A stretch of DNA of 64,000 nucleotides from Rhexocercosporidium sp. MPI-PUGE-AT-0058 (Eukaryota > Ascomycota > Leotiomycetes > Helotiales), in NCBI GenBank assembly GCA_020746875.1, contig JAGTJL010000014.1, positions 248,001-312,000 on the forward strand, written 5' to 3'. The translations under genes were made by a program, and so were the position numbers. Shown here in pieces: positions 1-11,001 of this stretch. The notes below the pieces were generated by a model. That model worked only from the letters and a program-made list of their open reading frames with translations, searched no databases and was not told the origin of the DNA. Position 1 is the first letter of the stretch. Every line of letters begins with the position of its first letter.

Positions 1-629
1 ACCAACTCTAGCGAGCACCCCCCGAACACCACCGTCCTCATCCTCAACTCTAAGAACCCAACTCCTAAACTCCTCCTCCCCATCCACCTTCCCAATCACC
101 AAATCAACCCAGCACTCCTCATACCTCTCCACTCTTCCCGTATTCGGGTTCTCCATAGCGCCATACTCCATCGTCTCGCCATTCGGCTGCGGATACATAT
201 CGCCCTCATCCTGAACCTCGTCCGTCGTCTTGTTATCCACCCAATGCGTCCATACCGTATGTGACGGTTTCTCGATCTCCGACTCGTGGCCAGGGAGAGA
301 GGAGTAGACGGTTGGAGAGGGGGATGCGGTTCCAGCGAAACCCCATTCGAGACGGGTGATGGGGAGGGGGGTGAGGCTTGGGAGGGAGGGCTCCTTGGGC
401 GTGGTGGGGAGGTAGATCCTTATATCGACAAAGTGTTTACCGGCTGTTGTTAGGACGAGGGTGCTGAGTTATATCTTAGAGGGGTTGACGGAGTAGTGGG
501 GGTGAGGGGTATGTACTCTGTGTTTTCACTGGCTGGTTCGTCCTTTTTTCTATGTCAATTGAGTTCGGATGAGACTTATGGACAACTTACACCCCATTTT
601 ATGAATTTACGAGTCGATATATGAGCCAT
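1..629 (-). CDS. HRI1: HRI1 family protein, 5' part (runs off the left edge)
   Basis: Start codon at 629 on the minus strand; the gene continues beyond base 1. A short first exon (ISTRKFIKWG) is followed by an intron from about 592, a small exon (DEPASENTD), and a second intron with donor GTACAT at about 510. The third exon begins LVLTTAGKHFVDIRI and later contains HWVDNKTTDEVQDEGDMYPQ and NPNTGRVERYEECWVD. The order 'TLVLT..FVDIRI', then 'HWVD', then 'DEGDMYPQPNG', then 'YEE.W' is characteristic of the fungal HRI1 family (a lipocalin-like fold; in yeast it interacts with Hrr25 and Sec72, as I recall). The molecular role is not well defined. The acceptor of intron 1 is chosen to keep frame (after the A-run near 584) and could be off by a few bases. 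The family call is fairly sure; the exon borders less so. Confidence 0.8.
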
Positions 630-1052
630 GATTGAGATTTGAGTTTTCTGCTGTTTGAAGAGGATGAAGTGAGGTTGAAAGTGGGTTGAAGCTCTTATCG
701 CTTATCAGCTCGTGACAAACGCGTGCCGATGTTTCAAAGAGAATACAAGTAATGAAAATCACAAACTAGGAAGCGGAACTTGAAGTTTGTGGTCATTAAG
801 AGCGTTTCTTTGCTCGGAAGAAGTATGAATCCCTGGTATCGACATATAGTACAAGAAGAGAGGAGAACCGAAAAACAGGGAGGCATTACCATCAAGACAT
901 CAAAAGTAAGACAAGGAGAACGAATACACGCTTGACTGACCCATCCTGAGAAAGTCCTTGCCCTCATACACATATCCATGTCCGTAATACACCCCCCAAA
1001 AAACAACGCTCAAAAGCGACACAAGTATTATCCAGCCATTTATAGCTTCTGT

Positions 1053-2090
1053 TCAGTTCGTTCCTTTCTCCCGCAGCTGGGCTCCGGAAGCTCTATACCA
1101 TACATCTCCTCCCCATCTCATCATTCTCTCCACAGCGGCAGTAGGTGTAACAGCAGGGCGGACATCGAGGTAAAAGACTGGCTCGCCTTTTGGATCATCT
1201 GGTCCGGAGTAGTAGTCGATAATGTATCGAATCTCCTTCTTTTGGCCAGCAACTTCTCTCTGCACAAACCAATCGTGGCGATCGAATGGGGGCTCCGTAC
1301 TATTTTCCAGTCAGCATTTATCGTTCAATCGGAGTCACTCAACACTTACGCAAAAGCACTAGGATATATCCACCCCATTACCTGAATCATAGCCGCCTTA
1401 GGTGTCATCTCCTTCGGCCTCCCCATAAATCGGAGCAGGCTCGGCTGGGAAACACCATCGAAGTTTGCCCCAGCTTCATGATTCGCACCAGCCATCGAGC
1501 CTTGCTCTCCTCTCTTACACATCTCCCACCCTCTCTTCAAGCCTCCACTAAATCTGCGCTCCCACTCCACGATCTCGGCCCAGGCACCCTCATTCAAGAA
1601 ATTGTGCACCGACACCATACTCTCCACCGCAGTCGCATCTGTATCCGTATATCCCTTTCTCAAAAGCGCATTGTACATCTGCTGAGGAGATGGGTATTCC
1701 CAGTTGCCCTCTCCACTGCCCTTGGGGATAGTTGATGGTTCGCGCTCAGTCGGTAGAGCTACCGTCTGGTCTTTAGCTCGTTCTTGGGAGATATCGGAGA
1801 ACATGTAGTTCAATGGATTGTATTTAGAGTATTTGGAGGAAGTCTTGGTCTCTGCGGAGAGATCGGAAGGCGTATAAGGGCAGGCGGATTCTGCTGGTGG
1901 GGTAGGAGGTTTTGCTACCACAGTAGAGCTCTGGTGCATTGGACATGATGGCTAAAAGATGTTAGATCGTTCAAATGAAAAAATACTGTGATCATACCGG
2001 TGGCGAGGCATTGCTATCAGCTGGCATAGGATGAGGCGCGCTTCTCGCATTCACAACAGAGACATCGGAATCTGCCCAAAACCAACCCAT
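1053..2090 (-). CDS. CYC3: Holocytochrome c synthase (cytochrome c heme lyase)
   Basis: Three exons on the minus strand (2090-1998, 1951-1350, 1299-1053) give 313 residues. The enzyme attaches heme covalently to apocytochrome c in the mitochondrial intermembrane space. The N-terminus MGWFWAD is typical of fungal orthologues. Two heme-regulatory Cys-Pro motifs are visible (SCPMHQ near residue 33 and ACPYTP). The core contains [26 protein letters not shown], and, across the second splice, EPPFDRHDW followed by IIDYYS and FYLDVRPA. The His of FDRHDW is in the region known to bind heme. Both introns (46 and 50 bp) have normal GT/AG ends and restore the frame across conserved motifs. Divergent from the transporter gene starting at 2662. 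The family also has cytochrome c1 lyase (CYT2) members; I favour the c-type or a dual-function lyase. Confidence 0.93.
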
Positions 2091-2661
2091 GATAACGTTG
2101 CGAAGAGGAGAACTTTATTAAGCAGTATTAGAATTGTGGAAGCGCGATTTCAAGAGTAATGAGAAGGAGAAGAATGAATTGCTGCTGAGGTTGATGTTAC
2201 TGGTGGTGTTGCAATCGCAATCAGGATGAGGCGACTCGTTGGATCATGGAACAAAAATGAATTCTGCCACCCGGCCCGACTTTTTCCGGCTCACCGCGAA
2301 CGACTAGCGAGCCCCTTTTCTAGACGACTTTGTTTATTTTCCTTCACACCTGCCCGCTTCTCTTCTCCGAGGCATGGAGCATTTGTATAGGTGGTTTGTT
2401 CCGAAGTCGATTAATCCTAGGTAAGTTGCTGAGGTACGGAAGTACAGCATAACAGTGACGTAAAATATACTGTCACGTAGCACAGTCAGCTGGCCCCCCG
2501 GCCCGAGTGTCAGAAGTGGGGTAGAAAAAGTCGGGATATAATTTTCCACCGAGGATCGCCGCTTTTTTCTTCTTTGATTACTGGTCTCGAAAACCACTTA
2601 TATATTCTCTAGTCTTAGACCTTTTAGAGCGTCTCAACACTTTGATACATTACCAATCACA
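2091..2661. promoter_or_regulatory. Shared divergent promoter region
   Basis: 571 bp separate the start codons of the heme lyase gene (minus) and the DMT transporter gene (plus), so both promoters must lie here. I see no recognisable operator and no convincing open frame conserved in composition. Confidence 0.4.
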
Positions 2662-3917
2662 ATGGCGCGTCGACATAGCAGTGTAGGTGACTATGAGTCC
2701 GCTGGCATCGAGGCAACGCCAAGCATTCTCAAGACAATATGGAAAGACAACCAAGGAGCACTGTATATCGTTCTTGCGCAAGTATTTGGCTCATCGATGG
2801 ATGCCATCGTGAGATTTTTGCAGCAGGGTGGTAATCGAATGCATCCTTTTCAGGTAAGAAGCTCCTCTACACTGTTTACGATTCACCCCGCACTCAGAGA
2901 ATGGGCGTTGACATGGATCCTCAGATTATAGTTGCACGTATGGGCATCACATTTGTTCTTAGTAGCCTGTACATGTGGTGGACTAAAGTGTCCGATTTTC
3001 CTCTTGGAGACCCCAAAGTCAGAATATGGCTTATTCTCCGTGCCGTATTCGGCTTCGCGGGACTGTTTTGTCTATACTGTAAGTATTTCGGAGTCCAAAA
3101 TTAAGCTTCGAATGCTCACACAGATGCTCTAGATTCTGTTCACTATCTTCCACTGGCAGAATCAACTGTCTTCAGGTTCCTCGTTCCCATCGTTACTGCA
3201 TGGGCATGTTCCGTATTTCTAGGCCAGACATTCTTCAGGAAAGATCTCATCGCCGGTCTGATCGCCATGATTGGCGTGATCTGTATCGCTCATCCGGAAA
3301 GTATATTTGGGAAAGTTGACGATGTTATCAAAGCTACCAAAGCGGGTGAAGTCGACGAAGTCACTCCTGCCCAACGTCTCCTAGCTATCGGGGCCTCCTT
3401 GCTTGGTGTCATTGGAGCTTCAGGCGCGTACACCATGATTCGTGTGGTTGGAGATCGAGCTCATGCTCTGATGTCTGTGAACTATTTCGCGTTCCTGGGG
3501 ACTGCCACGTCCGCGATTGCGCTTCTCGTCATTCCTGGAATTGGATTCACCATGCCTCATGGGGCTCGCGAGTGGAGCCTCCTAATACTTCTGGGTCTTT
3601 TTGGCTTCATTCTCCAATTTCTTCTAACGGCCGGCCTACAACTGGACAGGAGCAGTAAAGCCACGAGCATGCTGTACACTCAAGTTTTGTTTGCGCTGTC
3701 CTTTGATTGGGCAATATGGGGTGTTCTTCCAGGTGGCTGGAGTCTGTTCGGTGGAGCCATCGTGATTGGAAGCACTTTGTGGTCAGCATTGCAGAAACCT
3801 CAGAAGACTTCTGTGGAAGATACAAAGAGTGTAGTCATTGATGAGGAGAGCGCGTTGCTTGGCGCAGATACCCAAGGTGTGGATGTTGATCGTAGGAGAG
3901 AGAGTTTCAGTGCTTAG
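2662..3917 (+). CDS. DMT-superfamily (EamA/DUF6) membrane transporter
   Basis: Three exons (2662-2853, 2898-3078, 3124-3917) give 388 residues. About ten hydrophobic helices alternate with short polar loops, in two EamA-like halves. The signature of fungal EamA carriers related to SLC35G is the stretch YYALDSVHYLPLAESTVF joined to RFLVPIVTAW; the second splice falls inside the FCLYYAL helix and restores it. Helix starts such as GLIAMIGVICI and LLGVIGASGAYTMIRVVG are also typical. The tail is polar with an acidic stretch (VVIDEESALLG) and is probably cytosolic. Substrate cannot be inferred; family members move nucleotide sugars, amines or other small metabolites. No obvious operon-like partner. 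Introns are 44 and 45 bp, both GT-AG. Confidence 0.85.
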
Positions 3918-4362
3918 AAGCGGGGTGTCGCCATAGAAGACAAGCACGGAGAAGACGGCCCAGATTATGTGTATATCTCTCAATTGGTCTTTTCCGTTAT
4001 ACCCTAGCTACGTCCGAAGTCACAAAGTGGATAGGAGGACGAGGGCTCAATATTTACCCCTGGATCCGCGCTTGTATTCGCCCAATCCATCGTTTTCGTT
4101 CTGGGGTTGCCAGATATATGTGGGTTTGTACCGTGGCATGACCTGATACCCCTGGTTGCAATCTTACAGCACCAATGGGAGCCAATGCCAAGCATAAGGG
4201 GTGGTTTTTGTCAGGCAGACTACTACAGTAGGGCTGAATCTGCTGACGGCTGAAACGGACACCGCCAAGAACATTCTCAGAGTTCGCCAATATATAAGGA
4301 CAATTCTTATTCGATTCGTGCAGAAGAATCATTCTTAACATTGCTAAATCAGCACTCTGGAC
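3918..4362. other. Intergenic, no feature seen
   Basis: 445 bp between two plus-strand genes. It must hold the transporter terminator and the hydrolase promoter. A TATA-like ATATATAAGG at about 4290 lies some 70 bp before the hydrolase start. The small open frames here have no family signature. Confidence 0.3.
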
Positions 4363-5250
4363 ATGGACCTAACTTCTTCACGCCTCACCCTCTCCGATGG
4401 AAGGACTCTTGGATATGCCATCTATGGCTCCACCTCGCCCACGGCCCATTCCGTGTTTTACTTCCACGGCACTCCGTCCTCTCGCCTCGAAGCAGCCATT
4501 CTCTCCTCACCATCAGCATCGCTCAACATCCGCGTCATAGCCGTCGACCGACCAGGAATGGGACTTTCAACTTTCCAAGCCCGTCGTAAAATTCTTGACT
4601 GGCCTCGTGACATCACCGAGCTTGCCAACCATCTCAACCTTCCCACATTCTCTATTATCGCCTACTCCGGCGGATCTCCCTATGCATTTGCTTGTGCAAA
4701 ATTGATCCCACGAGCTCGACTGCTGAGTATTGGAATCATGGCTGGTGTGTTCCCATTGACATGGGATGGCCTGGTTCTCGTTAGACCATTACAACATCTC
4801 ATGACATCCGGACTATCACATTTGGTTGGATCTTCGATGAACTCCCAATGGGGAGATCTCGCTCGTAGTCCCGACCCGAGTCCGTATTACGAAGCTTGTA
4901 TGAAGGAGATGCCAAGGCGGCCGGAGGTCGAGCAGAAGGCTCTGGGAGGGGTAGAGAAAGTCGTTCTGTTTGATCCGATGAGAGAAGCTTTTAGGGTTGA
5001 TGGAAAGGGCATTGGACTGGAGACCAAGCTCCAAGCTGCTGATTGGGGTTTCTCACTTGACGAGATTGATTGTACGGGTGGACGTGTCAAGTTGTGGCAC
5101 GGAGCAAGTGATGTAAATGTCCCTGTTGGGCAGGCGAGAAAAGCGATGGACAAGCTGCCGGGTGCCGAGTTGAATGTTATTGAGGGCGAGGGACATATTG
5201 GTGTTGTGGTTCATCACGGTGGAGAAGCCTTGAAACATTTGGCACTGTAG
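4363..5250 (+). CDS. Alpha/beta hydrolase-fold protein
   Basis: Single exon, 295 residues, no signal peptide. The oxyanion-side motif YFHGTPSSR is near residue 35, DRPGMGLS near 63, and the nucleophile elbow reads AYSGGSP with Ser at about 102. The first Gly of the usual GxSxG is Ala here, a variant seen in this fungal subgroup. The Asp region is LWHGASDVNVP near residue 245, and the likely catalytic His is in GEGHIGVV near 279. This completes a Ser-Asp-His triad, so the protein is probably an active hydrolase. The substrate (ester, lactone or epoxide) cannot be told. Length and intronless structure are usual for the group. Convergent with the secreted-protein gene ending at 5739. Confidence 0.85.
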   Translation: MDLTSSRLTLSDGRTLGYAIYGSTSPTAHSVFYFHGTPSSRLEAAILSSPSASLNIRVIAVDRPGMGLSTFQARRKILDWPRDITELANHLNLPTFSIIAYSGGSPYAFACAKLIPRARLLSIGIMAGVFPLTWDGLVLVRPLQHLMTSGLSHLVGSSMNSQWGDLARSPDPSPYYEACMKEMPRRPEVEQKALGGVEKVVLFDPMREAFRVDGKGIGLETKLQAADWGFSLDEIDCTGGRVKLWHGASDVNVPVGQARKAMDKLPGAELNVIEGEGHIGVVVHHGGEALKHLAL

Positions 5251-5738
5251 TTATCCTGATTGGATTCAAGGTTAAAAGGGCTTTAGTGATTCCTTGCCTA
5301 CGAGCAGGGTAGACCATGCAACATGTTGAAACCGTTTTGTACGAGAACAAAGTCCAGGAGGACTTTGAAGTTCCCATGCCAAATTTTCATCGGTTCCCTG
5401 TGCTTCTTGATTCCTTTAATTACACAACGTTTCAATCGAAGCAGGTTTACCGGTGCTCTCCGCTCTTACCTAGTTTTTGACGCAGGCTTAAAAGTAGAGT
5501 ATAATACCAATACAGGATATAGCGCTCTGGCATTTTGAGACATATAGTCAATAGTTGAAAAAATTCGAACACTAGTCAAACGAATCTATTGTTACCCTTG
5601 ATAAGTGTATCTAAATAAAACCCATAAACGCCAGATCCCCGTTTGTGTCCTGTTCCATTTCCCAACCGTCTAACCCAACCATCTATCCCAAGAGTTCCGA
5701 AGCGCCAAACCCAAAAAAGTAAATTTCAGCAACTCAAA
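5251..5738. other. Intergenic between convergent genes
   Basis: 488 bp holding the two 3' ends. A possible polyadenylation-like AATAAA lies at about 5614. Nothing else seen. Confidence 0.3.
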
Positions 5739-7202
5739 CTATGCATTAGGCTTTGCTGTTCCATCAATGACATCAGGAGCCCATGTCCAGCACTCCGACT
5801 TGTATATAGGAATATCGAGTCTGAACACCTCGACATCATAAAACTGAGTGACGAAAGCAGTGACGATGAAATTGAATGCGCTCGAGAACCAAACTCCATT
5901 GACACAGGTCAGGTCGGTGGCGGCTGGAATGGTGACGTTGTTGGCATTGTCAATGTTGAATTGGGCTTGGAGACTGAAGACGTTGATCAGGCTAGGCTTA
6001 GCTTTGATGCCTGAAGAGAGATCTAGAAGACCGCCGAGGAATTTGACGGCCATTTCTGCGGTGAGTTCGACAAAAGGGTTGACCTGAGCTTCGACAGCGG
6101 CAGAGATGTTGACGGCATGGGTGAAAACTGGCTCCCATCCGGTAGTGACGGTGTTTTTGCTGTCGAGGAAATCAATGTGAGCGTGTCCGTTGGAAATAGT
6201 CGCAGTGAGATCTGCCGACATTTCTACAGTACCAGAAGCAGAAACTTCGACACCCATTTTGAAAGCAAGAGCTGGTCCGACATCAAGAATACCGGGGATA
6301 CTAAAGGCAGAAACGGTAAGGCTCGCAGGGGAGAATGAGTAGACGTCGTTGCCGGAAGAAAGACTGGCGGAAACTTTGACATTGGCTGCAGCAGTTACTC
6401 CAAGATCGACATCGACAAAAAACTCTGTTGGCTTGAGTTTAAGCCAAGAGAAGTGCAGGTGGCCGCTGACGGAAAGATCACCTCCAAGCTTTGGCTCGTT
6501 GACGGTGATGGACAAGTCTTTCTTGAGCGGGTCATCATTGAGAACGATATTGTTGGCAACCTCTGCAAACCAACTTTGAGGGGTATCACGCTTCGAGATA
6601 GCTGGCTTCGTATAATCGACAGTCATCTCGGATGTCGAGTCATCGAAACTGGATTTTGTGGAGGCTGCAGTGACTGTGAGAGTCGCATCATCCCAAGTAA
6701 CCGAGTTGACGATGTAAAGACCACGCTCATTGTCCGTATCGCAATCGCCCAAATGGTTGGTAAACAAAACAAAACCTGAAGCAGGCCAGTCTTTGGTAGT
6801 CTCATCGTAGTCTGCTTTGTCGCTAAATGTGATGGCGACGGAGTCGGCCGAACAATCGACTTTGGATACTGAATCGATTTCTTCCAGAAGCACGGAGGGG
6901 TATTTCATGACAGCATTGATGGAAGCTGTCATCTCTTCTGTAGCGTTGACAGAAGCATACTGTAGGATGATATCTGTCTTGGGCGCGATAGGCTGGACCT
7001 TAGCCGCAGGCACCGAATCCGCTGCAGCTAGGAACGAGGCGGTTGCGACAGACAGAGGAGAAGAACGAACTGGTCCGAGAATGATTCGTGGAGCGGCTGG
7101 AGTGAGGACTGGTGCTAAAACAGACGAGTCCACCGGGGCCGCTGAAGTGAGTGAACAGAGAACGAGAGTTGTGGAGGCGACAGTGTTGATAAAGGAGTGC
7201 AT
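5739..7202 (-). CDS. Secreted fungal protein of unknown function (DUF7029/DUF7223-like)
   Basis: 487 residues in one exon. The frame is open upstream to 7325, but the Met at 7202 is chosen because it is followed directly by a good signal peptide (MHSFINTVASTTLVLCSLT, cleavage near SAAP). After a Pro/Ala-rich spacer comes a compact domain of about 100 residues (YPSVLLEEIDSVSKVDC to GLYIVNSVTW) with Cys pairs and alternating beta-strand pattern. A possible processing site AISKRD follows near residue 205. The C-terminal domain, about 280 residues, is rich in beta-strand pattern. The layout resembles proteins annotated with DUF7029 plus DUF7223, widespread secreted proteins in ascomycetes. That link is from memory. 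No catalytic motif is visible, so I give no activity. Confidence 0.75.
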   Translation of the reverse strand: MHSFINTVASTTLVLCSLTSAAPVDSSVLAPVLTPAAPRIILGPVRSSPLSVATASFLAAADSVPAAKVQPIAPKTDIILQYASVNATEEMTASINAVMKYPSVLLEEIDSVSKVDCSADSVAITFSDKADYDETTKDWPASGFVLFTNHLGDCDTDNERGLYIVNSVTWDDATLTVTAASTKSSFDDSTSEMTVDYTKPAISKRDTPQSWFAEVANNIVLNDDPLKKDLSITVNEPKLGGDLSVSGHLHFSWLKLKPTEFFVDVDLGVTAAANVKVSASLSSGNDVYSFSPASLTVSAFSIPGILDVGPALAFKMGVEVSASGTVEMSADLTATISNGHAHIDFLDSKNTVTTGWEPVFTHAVNISAAVEAQVNPFVELTAEMAVKFLGGLLDLSSGIKAKPSLINVFSLQAQFNIDNANNVTIPAATDLTCVNGVWFSSAFNFIVTAFVTQFYDVEVFRLDIPIYKSECWTWAPDVIDGTAKPNA

Positions 7203-8831
7203 ATTGTGGTGAAAGGGATGGAAACCAAGCAACTGGAACAAATAATTAAAGTAAAAAGTGAGGGGAGGCAGGAAAGAATTATAAGATAGAAAGTAAATGA
7301 CTGTTAGACCGATGAGGATGGACAACGGACAATGATGTGGGAGCAGCCATAATTTATAACAACCTGCCCTCGAGAGACTAAGTAGAAGACATCGTGAACT
7401 TGAAGATGCTGAAACCGAGTGTACTCACCAAGCAATGGCATAACTACGGTTACAGAGACTACCCACCAGGCAATTTTCCTGATCAAGATGTTTGTGGGGA
7501 AATCTAGGCTGTGCAAGACGTCGGATACATCTCGAGCTACGTGAAATCTCCCCGGAAAACATTGGCACCGACAACTTTGTACCGCGCTGAATGTTTCGAC
7601 TTTTCGAGGGGTACCTCCTGTCAGAAAGTGACTCCGCCTCGTTCTCGGTAGCCGTGCACTGTCCGAAACTCAATCCGACCTTTCTTCGCATAGCTGTTCA
7701 GACGGAACAGGGTGCATGTAAGATTACGCGAGTTTCATGTACGGAGAAGTTCATCGGATGTGGTAAATCAAAAGCGGGGGGTGAAACTACGGTGGTCCAA
7801 TCACAAGATACTGAGCACTGAAAGGGAAAGAGCATAAAATTAGAGTTGTTCTAGAAGGAGCTCGGAAGGGGAGAGGTGAAGGCTTGCTCGAAAGTTGATA
7901 GCTCGCTTAACCCCTCGACCAAATGAAGCTGGCTAAAAATATATGCTTGGCCAAGAGTATCTTATTAGGGACTGCCCAAAAGGATCTTGAACGTGTTTTG
8001 ATAGAACGTAGATTGATATGGATTCGGGTCACTCAACCATTCTTATCAGGTGTTGAGAATGTGATCTTTGTTCCACTTCCGTTTGGTGGTAGCTGCGAGG
8101 AGATTACTTTTACTTACCTACTAGGATGGGCAGGGGGCAGAGAACCATAACAAGTGTCGAGAAGAGCTTGCTCTGATCCTAAAAAAAATTACTTCCGGAT
8201 ACCTGGGGGCACTAGAATGCAAGGGAATCACAAGCCCCTTGCCTATCATCCAGCCAACCATTTCAAGAGCGATGTCGGACAGAAGCAATCTCCAGAGTCC
8301 GGTCGACCATACAGCTCAGGCTACAGTTTCTGTTTCGAAACGAGTTCGAATCGAAATTTAGCGTGGTTGTCGATTCCTAGAAGGTCGAAGAGCACTAAAG
8401 GGCTTCCTAAAGCCCGGGCTTTTTTAGCGGTACGCATTTCAGAAATGCTGCTTCCTTGTCAGGAGACCATTAGATTGTTAAAGATAAATCACTGTGGTCG
8501 ACCAGCGAGTTCTTTCTAAAATTTCACAGTAAGGTTTCATACATCATGCTGAAGGACCAAAACCTAATTGTGATCAATCATGCTTCGTGCCGTCCCGAAA
8601 GCATCTAGACCAAGCCACATCAAGCCACTATTTTCAGCTCCAGCCTCGTGAGCTGCAACCATCACGATAGCCTCAACACCATGACCCCACTCCTTCCTCG
8701 ATATTATTTATGACAGTCCTTCTTGTTTAGCTTTCAAGAAAAGAGTACTCTGAACACTTGCAGTATTGCGTAGTTTGTCCTTATGATTTGGATGCTTAAC
8801 GCTGCCTACAATTGACTATCCCAGGAATATC
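7203..8831. other. 1.6-kb gene-free stretch
   Basis: Read on both strands. Open frames here (for example 8154-8519 plus and 7425-7691 minus) lack recognisable motifs and consistent splice partners. A short GC-rich hairpin (AAGGGCTTCCTAAAGCCC, about 8398-8415) followed by a T-run is the only local structure seen. Promoters of both flanking genes must lie here. Confidence 0.3.
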
Positions 8832-10652
8832 ATGGCTACAATGAATGCAGAACCCGCCCAGCCTCATCATCTGGTCATTGCGGAATCTGTCCCTAAACCG
8901 ATCGGACGTGCTCCAGTTGCGAGAAAGGCTGTTCCAACTCGCAAGCCGGTTGGCCAAGGTCCAATATCACCAACAACTCAAGTGCCAAGAACGACACAAT
9001 CAGTCGCTGCATCCCCACCACCTGTTTCAATCATCAAGGAGGTCAAGCAAGAATCTGCAGCACCGACAAAACCGTTCGCTTCAAATCAGAATGATGTTCG
9101 CAGATCAGAATATTCTATCGTCAATCAGCCCAGACAAAATACGAGAGAGTTGGCTCCAGGATGGACATCAGCCTATGATCCAGACGGACGGATCTTCTAC
9201 ATGAATCACATCACGAGAACGAGTTCTTGGGCACGGCCAGAGATCAAACCCAGTGTTCTACCTTCAGGGTGGGAGGAACGTACGACTCCAGATGGGAAGA
9301 TATACTACTTCAACCAGAGCAGCCAACTGACGACTTGGGAGCGACCCGTTGCATCTATCTCAGAGCCTGGTTATTTCCCCGAGATATCTCCCAAGTTCAT
9401 CCAGCCTCTAGTTTTAGAACGCCAACTATCCTCGGCCTCATCCAACTCAACATTTAGCCAACAGCCCATCTCCCCCCTCTCACCAGGAATCGAGTGGGAG
9501 ACTCCCGAATACAACAGTAACAACGTCCGCTCCTCCAGACGCCGCAGCAATTTCTCTCTATCATCGCTAAGCTCCGCATCATCAAAACAAATGTCGAAGA
9601 TCAAACTTCCGCCTTCGGCAGCGTCGAATGCGATGGTGAAGGGGACGGTGAAGGGGACGAAAAGTGCTGCAAAACTGGGGATGAAGGGGGCTAGGGTCAC
9701 GGGGAGGGTGATTAGGGACAATAGGAAGGTTATTGGCTTGGGGTTGAAGGTTGCGAATCTGGTGTTGAAAAATACAACGGGAGTTGATTTTGGGGGCTTG
9801 GAGGGGCTTTCAGAGGGGTGTGGGGGTGGTGGGGATGTGGAGGACTTGGAGGAGCTGGGTGGGTGTGAGGATGTTGAAGGCGAGGGGGATGTGGATGGAG
9901 GAGATGGGATCGAAGAAGAGTGGGATGAAGAAGTGGTGGTGGAGTTTGGTACTGTTGATTATGTCGCTGAGGAGGTCACTGTCTTTGATGATCCTAGCTG
10001 TCAAGATCTCCAGCCAAGCGAAGACGTGACGGAAACGACACAGTCTACGATCTTCACCGAAGAGACATGCAGTACTGCAGTGGTGCAGACCGATACCACA
10101 GACACGGGATGCATGGCCGAGAACGTTTTAACTCAAGAGACCGTTATAGAGCAAGTCGTCGTCGAAGAACAGATAACATTCCAAGAAACTGCTGTGGAGG
10201 ACCAGTTGACTGTCGAACAACAAGCAGCATACTCTGGTGCGTTCAGTGGAGAAAGTCTATGGACTCAGGATGAGATGGTCCAAGAGACAACAGTTCAGGA
10301 GACTACCATCGAGCAAACTACCTTGGTCCAGGAAACAACGATCCAAGAGACGACGATTGTGGAAACGGAAACATCCGGGGTTGATGGCCAACAAGAGACA
10401 ACAACGGTGGTGATGACAGAGGTTGATTATGTTGAAGTCTCCAAGACCACTGAGATCGAAACGGAGCCGCTTATGGTGGATCCTCCTCTAGTTGAGCCAA
10501 CCATTATCGATCCTGTCGCTCCTGTCGTGATTTCGCTGCCTCCACCGGAACCAATGGAGCCATTTGTGTTTGCGCCAATTTTGGCTGGTCCGATGATGGT
10601 TGAACCTCCAGCAGAGTCAAATGGGGTGGTTTTTGCACCGACGTATGTTTGA
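8832..10652 (+). CDS. Two-WW-domain protein with low-complexity tail
   Basis: 606 residues, single exon. WW1 is at about residues 106-137 (LAPGWTSAYDPDGRIFYMNH, second Trp in SSWARP) and WW2 at about 142-172 (LPSGWEERTTPDGKIYYFNQ, then TTWERP). Both keep the two tryptophans, the aromatic pair and the final proline, so each should bind proline-rich or phospho-Ser/Thr-Pro ligands. A Pro-rich N-terminus precedes them. A basic Lys/Gly/Ala segment (VKGTVKGTKSAAKLGMKG, about 265-285) is followed by a very acidic Gly/Glu/Asp stretch, then a Gln/Glu/Thr tail with repeated QETT units (about 475-525). No catalytic domain is present. It looks like an adaptor; the pathway is unknown. Confidence 0.85.
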   Translation: MATMNAEPAQPHHLVIAESVPKPIGRAPVARKAVPTRKPVGQGPISPTTQVPRTTQSVAASPPPVSIIKEVKQESAAPTKPFASNQNDVRRSEYSIVNQPRQNTRELAPGWTSAYDPDGRIFYMNHITRTSSWARPEIKPSVLPSGWEERTTPDGKIYYFNQSSQLTTWERPVASISEPGYFPEISPKFIQPLVLERQLSSASSNSTFSQQPISPLSPGIEWETPEYNSNNVRSSRRRSNFSLSSLSSASSKQMSKIKLPPSAASNAMVKGTVKGTKSAAKLGMKGARVTGRVIRDNRKVIGLGLKVANLVLKNTTGVDFGGLEGLSEGCGGGGDVEDLEELGGCEDVEGEGDVDGGDGIEEEWDEEVVVEFGTVDYVAEEVTVFDDPSCQDLQPSEDVTETTQSTIFTEETCSTAVVQTDTTDTGCMAENVLTQETVIEQVVVEEQITFQETAVEDQLTVEQQAAYSGAFSGESLWTQDEMVQETTVQETTIEQTTLVQETTIQETTIVETETSGVDGQQETTTVVMTEVDYVEVSKTTEIETEPLMVDPPLVEPTIIDPVAPVVISLPPPEPMEPFVFAPILAGPMMVEPPAESNGVVFAPTYV

Positions 10653-11001
10653 ATCGAGATTGATCAGAATCTTGTGGCGTGTCGATAATATTTTGGATCA
10701 CGGATTGATGATTTGTAACGGTCTTAACATATTTCATGCACCCGAATTTCGAAACCACATTGATATTCGATCAGGCAATTTAAGTGATAGAAATATTCAA
10801 TGAAATGATTTTGACTTGTCTACTGCTCGCTCGTAGTCGCAATTTGTCCAATCTATTCTTGCTGCTAGATTTGTATCCTGACCGCTAGATACCATGACGA
10901 GCGGGAAGAAGCACTTAGAGGCTGTCTTGTGTTAGTCCCGGTGCATTGCCCTTGTCCCAAGAGCGATATCATAACCAACAAAACCAGGTTCCGTCTAAAT
11001 T
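10653..11001. other. Intergenic between convergent genes
   Basis: 349 bp between the ends of the WW gene and the first membrane paralogue. No feature seen. Confidence 0.3.

Noticed and set aside
978..1735. Plus-strand open frames opposite the heme lyase gene
   Set aside because: They have no motif; the minus strand carries a fully spliced conserved enzyme.
8398..8426. GC-rich hairpin followed by a T-run resembling a bacterial terminator
   Set aside because: The window is eukaryotic nuclear DNA and the hairpin is short and imperfect.
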